From contig DATMRF010000102.1 in assembly GCA_035566435.1 (NCBI GenBank), positions 1 to 27,603 on the forward strand: a stretch of DNA of 27,603 nt, in the 5' to 3' direction. Under the pieces are notes generated by a model, which did no database searches, had not been told where the DNA came from, and saw only the letters and a list, made by a program, of their open reading frames with translations. The position numbers and the translations under genes were made by a program. Positions 23,203 through 27,603 of this stretch are shown one piece after another. Positions within the stretch are counted from its first letter, which is position 1. Every line of letters starts with the position of its first letter. The DNA is from DATMRF01 sp035566435. GTDB lineage: Bacteria; Verrucomicrobiota; Verrucomicrobiia; Limisphaerales; UBA8199.

Positions 23203-23802
23203 CTAGCTTTTGTGGATTTCCTCCCGGTATTGGCGCCGGACAAACTCGTCACAAATGGTTTCCATCTCGACGGCCATCGTTTCCACCTTCTTGCTGTAGT
23301 AACTCCAAAAGATCAGCGCGGGGATGGCGATGAGCAGGCCAAAGAGCGTCGCGCGCAGGATGAGCGAGATGCCCTGGGCGAGCCGGGCGGCCTCGTCCAT
23401 GCCGTGTCTGCCGACATCTCCGAACACCGACATCATGCCGAGGATCGTGCCCACCAACCCCAGCAACGGCGCGATGCCGATGATGATCTCCAACACCACC
23501 AGGCCGCGTTCCAAGCGGGTGATTTCATGGCGCGCGCGGGTCTGGAGCGCATCGACGTTTTCGGCTTGAGGCCAGTCGAGGTGGTCGGCGGCGAGCAGGA
23601 GCAGGCTGCTCATGGGCGAGCGGTGCTGAAGGCAGACGCGGCGCAGCATGGGAATATCAGCAGAGGTTTGACAGGACTCAACGGCGGCTTCGATTTCAGG
23701 GGGCATGACCCGGCTCCAGCGCAGCGCGATGCCGCGCTCGATGATGAAGGTCAGGCCGACGGTCGAAGTCAGGATCAACAACAAATAAACGACGAATTCC
23801 AT
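23203..23802 (-). CDS. exbB: ExbB/TolQ/MotA-family proton-channel protein
   Basis: A 199-residue inner-membrane protein with three helices. The N-terminal helix is EFVVYLLLILTSTVGLTFII. The central pair contains the signature GIAPLLGLVGTILGMMSVF (about residues 108-126) and LRATLFGLLIAIPALIFWSYY (about 149-169). A cytoplasmic loop lies in between, including ARHEITRLERGL. It starts 6 nt after the tonB stop, in an operon. With ExbD it drives TonB-dependent uptake; the operon has no receptor gene nearby. Confidence 0.93.
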   Translation of the reverse strand: MEFVVYLLLILTSTVGLTFIIERGIALRWSRVMPPEIEAAVESCQTSADIPMLRRVCLQHRSPMSSLLLLAADHLDWPQAENVDALQTRARHEITRLERGLVVLEIIIGIAPLLGLVGTILGMMSVFGDVGRHGMDEAARLAQGISLILRATLFGLLIAIPALIFWSYYSKKVETMAVEMETICDEFVRRQYREEIHKS

Positions 23803-23808
23803 AGCTGG

Positions 23809-24819
23809 TTATTGGTAATAAAATGTGAAGGTAATATTCCGTATTTCTCCAACAATCCGGCGCATGTCGCCGGGGAAAGGAGAGAAAGGGTTGGGCTTGT
23901 CCACGGCGGTTTCACAGAGCAACTCCGGGATCGAACCCGCGGTGTTTTCGGAGACGTTGACATCGGTAATGCGGCCGTCGGAATGAAGCTGAAATTGCAG
24001 CACGACCTTGCCGCGATAATCCGAAGCATATTCCTGGGCGTCCAGCAGGCCGTACCAGCAATTCGCAACGGCCTCAACCAGCGCAGCGTCATAAGCGCCG
24101 ACCGGCGTGGCTTTGGCGTCCAGCGAAGCGATTTCCAGGTGCCGCCGGACCCCGCCTTCCTGCTTCACTTTCTGGCCGGGCAGCCGCTTATCGGGCTGAC
24201 GCGCCAACGCTTCCTGCAGGGTCCGTGGCCGGGCACGCGGCTCGTCGCCCTGGCCCTTTTTCGGTATGAGGTCGGGTTTCGCCAACGTCATATCGCCCGG
24301 GATTTGCGTGGTCTTTGCCTGCATCTCCGGCTGCTTCTCCTTGGCCTCAGGAAGCGGGCGCGATGGCTGAAGGGGCAAAAATTTCTCGCGGGGAACATCT
24401 TCCGTTTTGACCATCTCCTCCTGAGTGCCCGTAATCTTCGGAACTGTGGTAACCTTGTCCGCGTCCGGGTTCGCGGCCACGGAGTTCTTGTCCGAGTAAT
24501 AGATCGCGTTTTTCGGAGGTTCCGGGGTGGCCTGGGCGGAGCTGACATCGACGAACAGGAGCGGCGGCTCATCGTCCTGTTTCGGTTGCGGCGGTTCCGG
24601 TGGCTTTTCCTTCGGTTTGAAAAGTTCCACTACCTCTTGGACCGGTCGCAACCACGTTGGCCAATGCCAGTTGGCCCAGATGTGGTATTTGTTGCCGGTG
24701 TAGTAGCCACCACCGAGCAACAGGTGAATGGCCAAAGAAATGGCGAAGGCCCAGACCAGTCGCGAAGACTCGGTCTGTTCCAGGCGCAAAGACCAGCTTG
24801 GCGTTTCACCAACAGACAT
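23809..24819 (-). CDS. tonB: TonB family protein
   Basis: A 336-residue energy transducer. One N-terminal membrane helix (FAISLAIHLLLGGGYYTGN, about residues 25-43, with the SxxxH-type motif SLAIH) is followed by a Pro-, Glu- and Lys-rich periplasmic spacer (about 60-230, with KPKEKPPEPPQPKQ). The C-terminal domain (about 245-336) includes YRGKVVLQFQLHSDGRITDV, the typical 'G.v.v.f.i..dG.v..' TonB signature. It heads the tonB-exbB-exbD operon and would span the periplasm to outer-membrane receptors. Its ATG lies 231 nt from trpF, which is divergent. Confidence 0.92.
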   Translation of the reverse strand: MSVGETPSWSLRLEQTESSRLVWAFAISLAIHLLLGGGYYTGNKYHIWANWHWPTWLRPVQEVVELFKPKEKPPEPPQPKQDDEPPLLFVDVSSAQATPEPPKNAIYYSDKNSVAANPDADKVTTVPKITGTQEEMVKTEDVPREKFLPLQPSRPLPEAKEKQPEMQAKTTQIPGDMTLAKPDLIPKKGQGDEPRARPRTLQEALARQPDKRLPGQKVKQEGGVRRHLEIASLDAKATPVGAYDAALVEAVANCWYGLLDAQEYASDYRGKVVLQFQLHSDGRITDVNVSENTAGSIPELLCETAVDKPNPFSPFPGDMRRIVGEIRNITFTFYYQ

Positions 24820-25050
24820 GCAGCCTCAATTTGCAGCAGGGCGAGTGCCGGAGCAACGGGGAAATCGGAGACCCGGACCGTGGGGCTTCCGACGATGCCG
24901 GATGCCGGGGGATGGGTGAAAAAAATACTCAGATGTAGGCTCAGATGGAGAGACGCGGGTGTCGCGTCAAGTTTTGGTGGGCCTGCCCCCACTCCTCCGT
25001 TGGTTCCGGGTTGTCGCCACTGTGATAACGTGGAATGCTGAGGGCGCCAA

Positions 25051-25674
25051 ATGGCAGTCATCGTCAAGATTTGCGGGATAACCAACCCGGGTGACGCGCT
25101 CGCAGCGGCAGAGGCAGGCGCGGATGCGCTGGGTTTCGTTTTTTGCGAATCCAGCCCACGGCAAGTTTCGGTCCGGATGGCGGCGGGGATAGTCCGGGAA
25201 CTTCCCCCGCTGGTGGTGAAGGTCGGGGTCTTCGTCAACGCGCCGGAGGAGCTGGTTGTGCGGGCGATGGGGGAGTGCGGCCTTAACCTGCTGCAGTTTC
25301 ACGGCGAAGAGACTCCGGAGTATTGCCGGCAGTTTGGGCTGATGAGCATGAAAGCCTTCCGCGTGCGGGATGCGTCTTCGCTGGCGGAGCTGGCGAACTA
25401 TACGACGGAGGCATGGCTGCTGGATGCCTACGCACCAGATAAGCCCGGGGGGACGGGGGAGAAATTCAACTGGGACCTCGCCGTGGAGGCGCAGCGGCTG
25501 GGCCGGCCCATTTTTCTCGCGGGGGGGTTGACGCCTGAAAATGTCGGCGAAGCGATCCGCAAGGTGCGGCCATATGGAGTGGACGTTTCGAGCGGCGTGG
25601 AAGCGGCGCCCGGGAAGAAGGACCTGGGCAAAGTGAAAGCGTTCATCACGGCTGCCAAGGGAGCAGGGGAATGA
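25051..25674 (+). CDS. trpF: Phosphoribosylanthranilate isomerase
   Basis: A 207-residue (beta/alpha)8-barrel enzyme that performs the Amadori rearrangement in tryptophan synthesis. The general base Cys8 lies in VKICGIT, and the general acid Asp125 in LLDAY. Phosphate-binding loops are present as FLAGGLTPENV (about 152-162) and DVSSGVE (about 176-182). GAGG at 25040-25043 lies 7 nt upstream of the ATG as a plausible ribosome-binding site. No other trp gene is in the window, so the gene is isolated from its pathway here. It is divergent from tonB and convergent with galT. Confidence 0.95.
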   Translation: MAVIVKICGITNPGDALAAAEAGADALGFVFCESSPRQVSVRMAAGIVRELPPLVVKVGVFVNAPEELVVRAMGECGLNLLQFHGEETPEYCRQFGLMSMKAFRVRDASSLAELANYTTEAWLLDAYAPDKPGGTGEKFNWDLAVEAQRLGRPIFLAGGLTPENVGEAIRKVRPYGVDVSSGVEAAPGKKDLGKVKAFITAAKGAGE

Positions 25675-25704
25675 GCCCGGTGTGAAGCGCAGGCCGGAAA
25701 GGTG

Positions 25705-25745
25705 GGAAATCCGAAACCCAAGAGCCAAATGCGAAACATGGCCAC
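25705..25745. repeat. Degenerate heptad-like tract after trpF
   Basis: Units CCGAAAC, CCAAGAG, CCAAATG and CGAAACA can be written in a 7-bp step. Similarity to the AAGTCCC family is weak. Confidence 0.35.
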
Positions 25746-25756
25746 AAGAGCGCGCA

Positions 25757-25772
25757 AAGGCCGCAGGGCCTT
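25757..25772. terminator. Possible bidirectional hairpin between trpF and galT
   Basis: AAGGCC, loop GCAG, GGCCTT: a 6-bp perfect stem in the convergent gap. No T run follows on either strand, so factor-independent termination is uncertain. Confidence 0.35.
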
Positions 25773-25821
25773 ATAGGCATCAGCCCGCCCTCATTCAGGC
25801 AGTACGGGAATCGGCCGTTCG

Positions 25822-26874
25822 TCATCCGCCACGCTGCCGCGGTTCGAGATAATGCCGCTCGCTCAGGTTGCGCAGGCGTTCAGCGGCCTGTTCGGGAGTC
25901 AGGTCCCTTTGGGCCTCAGCGAGGAGTTCATACCCCACCATGAATTTCCTCACGGTGGCGGACCGCAACAGCGGCGGGTAGAAGTGCGCGTGCAATTGCC
26001 AGTGCTCACACTCCCCATCGCCAGCCGGCGCGCCGTGCCAGCCCATCGAGTAGGGAAACGATACCTCAAAGAGATTATCGTAGCGGATCAACAGACGGCG
26101 CAGGATGTCGGCGAGGCTGTCCCGCTCCGTCTCCGAAAGGTCCGGCAGCCGCAGCACGTGGCGCCGGGGCAGCAACAGCGTCTCGAAGGGCCAAAGCGCC
26201 CAAAACGGAACCAGCACGACCCAATGCTCGTTCTGCGCCACCACGCGGCTCCCGTTTTGGACCTCCCTCTCGGCGGCATGCAGGAGGAGCGGCGACCCTG
26301 CTTGCTCGAAATAGCGCCGTTGTTGCCGATCTTCGGCGGCCGGTTCGTTGGGCAGCGCGCTGCCGGCCCAGACTTGGCCGTGCGGATGCGGGTTGGAGCA
26401 GCCCATCGCGGCGCCTTTGTTCTCGAACAACTGCACCCACCGATAGGTCCGGCCCAGCTCCGTCACTTGTCCGGCCCAGACATCGACCACCCGCCGGATA
26501 TCCGCCGTCGCCATCTGCGCCAGCGTCAGGTCGTGCCGCGGCGAAAAACAAACCACCCGGCATTCGCCACGGACCGGCTCGACCCGGAAGAGCGGGTCGC
26601 CGCCAGCGTCGTCGCCGGGCGTATCAGGCAACAGCGCAGCGAAATCGTTCGTGAAGACAAACGTGTGGGTGTATTTCGGATTCACCGCGTCGCCGGCGCG
26701 TTTGTTGCCGGGGCAGAGATAGCACTGCGGTTCGTAGCCTGGCCGATCCTCCGCCGGGAGCCGTTCGACCTGCCCCTGCCATGGCCGTTTGGTGCGGTGC
26801 GGCGACACCAGAATCCACTGCCCTAGCAGCGGGTTAAACCTCCGGTGCGGATGGTCTTCGGGATTAAAGTTCAT
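25822..26874 (-). CDS. galT: Galactose-1-phosphate uridylyltransferase
   Basis: A 350-residue HIT-superfamily transferase that exchanges UMP between UDP-glucose and galactose-1-phosphate (Leloir pathway). The N-terminus RRFNPLLGQWILVSPHR is typical. Zinc ligands are probably Cys51 and Cys54 in CYLCPGN. The active site is HPHGQ near residues 162-166, whose second His forms the uridylylated intermediate. A second HIT-like half contains LLPRRHVLRLPDL and HWQLHAHFYPPLLRS. The ATG at 26874 fits the family start. It is divergent from glnB (127-nt spacer). No galK or galE is visible here. Confidence 0.95.
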   Translation of the reverse strand: MNFNPEDHPHRRFNPLLGQWILVSPHRTKRPWQGQVERLPAEDRPGYEPQCYLCPGNKRAGDAVNPKYTHTFVFTNDFAALLPDTPGDDAGGDPLFRVEPVRGECRVVCFSPRHDLTLAQMATADIRRVVDVWAGQVTELGRTYRWVQLFENKGAAMGCSNPHPHGQVWAGSALPNEPAAEDRQQRRYFEQAGSPLLLHAAEREVQNGSRVVAQNEHWVVLVPFWALWPFETLLLPRRHVLRLPDLSETERDSLADILRRLLIRYDNLFEVSFPYSMGWHGAPAGDGECEHWQLHAHFYPPLLRSATVRKFMVGYELLAEAQRDLTPEQAAERLRNLSERHYLEPRQRGG

Positions 26875-26905
26875 TTTAGCCTAGTGTTTTTACGGTTGGC
26901 TATTT

Positions 26906-26937
26906 TTGACAAAATCACGGGCGGACAAAATCATAAT
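26906..26937 (+). promoter_or_regulatory. Possible sigma-70 promoter of glnB
   Basis: TTGACA at 26906-26911 is an exact -35 consensus. A -10-like CATAAT lies at 26932-26937 with a 20-nt spacer, longer than the optimum. I see no GG-N10-GC sigma-54 signature in the same spacer. Confidence 0.35.
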
Positions 26938-27001
26938 TTTTCAGTTTCCTGTTTACAGCCTTCCTCTGGTTGTTAGTATCGCCTTCGAGCAACAGTACGA
27001 C

Positions 27002-27340
27002 ATGAAAAAGATCGAGGCCATTATCAAGCCCTTCAAGCTGGAAGACGTCAAAGAAGCCCTCTCGGGTCTGGGCGTCGAAGGCATGACGGTTTCCGAGGTC
27101 AAGGGCTTTGGCCGCCAAAAAGGCCACACGGAGATTTACCGCGGCAGCGAATACACCGTTGACTTTCTGCCGAAGATTAAACTCGAGGTCGTTCTCGCCG
27201 ACGGGATGGTTTCCTCCGCCGTCGATGCCATCGTTAAAGCCGCCAAGACCGGGAAAATCGGGGACGGCAAAGTGTTCGTCAGCACGATCGACAACGCCAT
27301 TCGGATTCGCACCGAAGAAACCGGCGAGCAGGCAGTTTAA
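27002..27340 (+). CDS. glnB: Nitrogen regulatory P-II protein
   Basis: A 112-residue trimeric signalling protein that senses 2-oxoglutarate and ATP/ADP and regulates ammonium uptake and glutamine synthetase. The start MKKIEAIIKPFKLEDVKEAL is canonical. The T-loop contains Tyr51 (GSEYTVDF), the uridylylation site in proteobacteria, and Lys58 (LPK). The C-terminal nucleotide-binding region reads KIGDGKVFVSTIDNAIRIRT. I chose ATG 27002 as the family start; the frame is open upstream to 26906. glnA follows 65 nt downstream, an arrangement typical of glnB-glnA. Whether it is GlnB or GlnK cannot be told from sequence alone; linkage to glnA rather than amtB favours GlnB. Confidence 0.95.
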   Translation: MKKIEAIIKPFKLEDVKEALSGLGVEGMTVSEVKGFGRQKGHTEIYRGSEYTVDFLPKIKLEVVLADGMVSSAVDAIVKAAKTGKIGDGKVFVSTIDNAIRIRTEETGEQAV

Positions 27341-27405
27341 ACCGTCCTTAACTCCCAACGCGGAAGGGTTGAGCAGTATCGCAGCATGGTCGAAGAGCCA
27401 CATCA

Positions 27406-27603
27406 ATGAGCACACCCAAGAGCGTAATCGAATTAGCCAAGAAGACGGGTGCCAAGATGATCGACATCAAGTTTGTCGACACCTTTGGCACCTGGCAGCA
27501 TTTCAGTTGTCCGATCCGGGAGCTGACCGAAGAGATCTTCAGCGATGGTCTGGGCTTTGACGGCTCAAGCATCCGGGGCTGGAAGAGCATTGAAGCGTCC
27601 GAC
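27406..27603 (+). CDS. glnA: Glutamine synthetase type I, 5' part only
   Basis: The first 66 codons of glutamine synthetase run to the end of the window. The start MSTPKSVIELAKKTGAKMID and the signature FDGSSIRGWKSIEASD are those of the beta-grasp N-terminal domain of class I enzymes. The enzyme joins ammonia and glutamate using ATP. It follows glnB on the same strand. The rest of the gene, including the catalytic core and any adenylylation site, lies outside. Confidence 0.95.
   Translation, partial: MSTPKSVIELAKKTGAKMIDIKFVDTFGTWQHFSCPIRELTEEIFSDGLGFDGSSIRGWKSIEASD

Noticed and set aside
23212..25041. Plus-strand open frame of about 609 codons
   Set aside because: It lies antisense to exbB and tonB, which are clear, and it has no recognisable domain.
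25852..26826. Plus-strand open frame of about 324 codons
   Set aside because: Antisense to galT, which carries its zinc and HPHGQ motifs.

Overview
This is a GC-rich, gene-dense bacterial chromosomal window with no rRNA, tRNA, phage, plasmid or CRISPR signal. The content suggests a Verrucomicrobiota genome, probably of the Pedosphaera/Limisphaerales type. It has a GH92 mannosidase, a TonB/ExbB/ExbD operon, a tryptophan-halogenase-like flavoprotein, a spermidine-synthase/transporter fusion, and many short repeat tracts of a kind I associate with that group. No marker gene confirms the taxonomy, so this is inference.

Layout. Positions 1-706 hold a decayed or partial gene. A LacI-type regulator (minus) diverges from a halogenase-like gene and a fused membrane/spermidine-synthase gene (plus); a 220-bp heptanucleotide array lies between them. 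From 6.4 to 8 kb there are small genes: a DUF1232 protein, a DUF2007 protein and a three-helix membrane protein. From 8.1 to 12.1 kb, on the minus strand, are a LysR regulator, a secreted protein with two metallopeptidase-like halves (one with an intact HExxH, one without) and a GT-C glycosyltransferase with an apparent internal deletion. From 12.8 to 21.5 kb, also minus, the transcription order is coiled-coil membrane protein, moaA, mfd, GH92 mannosidase. From 21.65 to 22.75 kb a LON-domain protein and a DUF1844 protein overlap by 4 nt. Convergent to them is the operon tonB-exbB-exbD. The right end carries trpF, galT (minus), then glnB and the start of glnA.

How genes work together. TonB-ExbB-ExbD energises outer-membrane uptake and would fit with GH92 glycan use, although no TonB-dependent receptor is present here. 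P-II and glutamine synthetase form the usual nitrogen-control pair. MoaA is a lone molybdopterin gene, translationally coupled to a coiled-coil protein.

The most unusual signal is a dispersed family of 7-bp repeat tracts (AAGTCCC, GCGTGAT and GTTGAAG types). They occupy intergenic regions and are also found inside genes. Mfd carries about six tracts, which together account for its roughly 225 extra residues; the spermidine-synthase fusion carries one. Because 7 is not divisible by 3, such a repeat reads as the same cyclic heptapeptide in every frame of a strand. The tracts inside genes lie on the strand whose reading has no stop codon.
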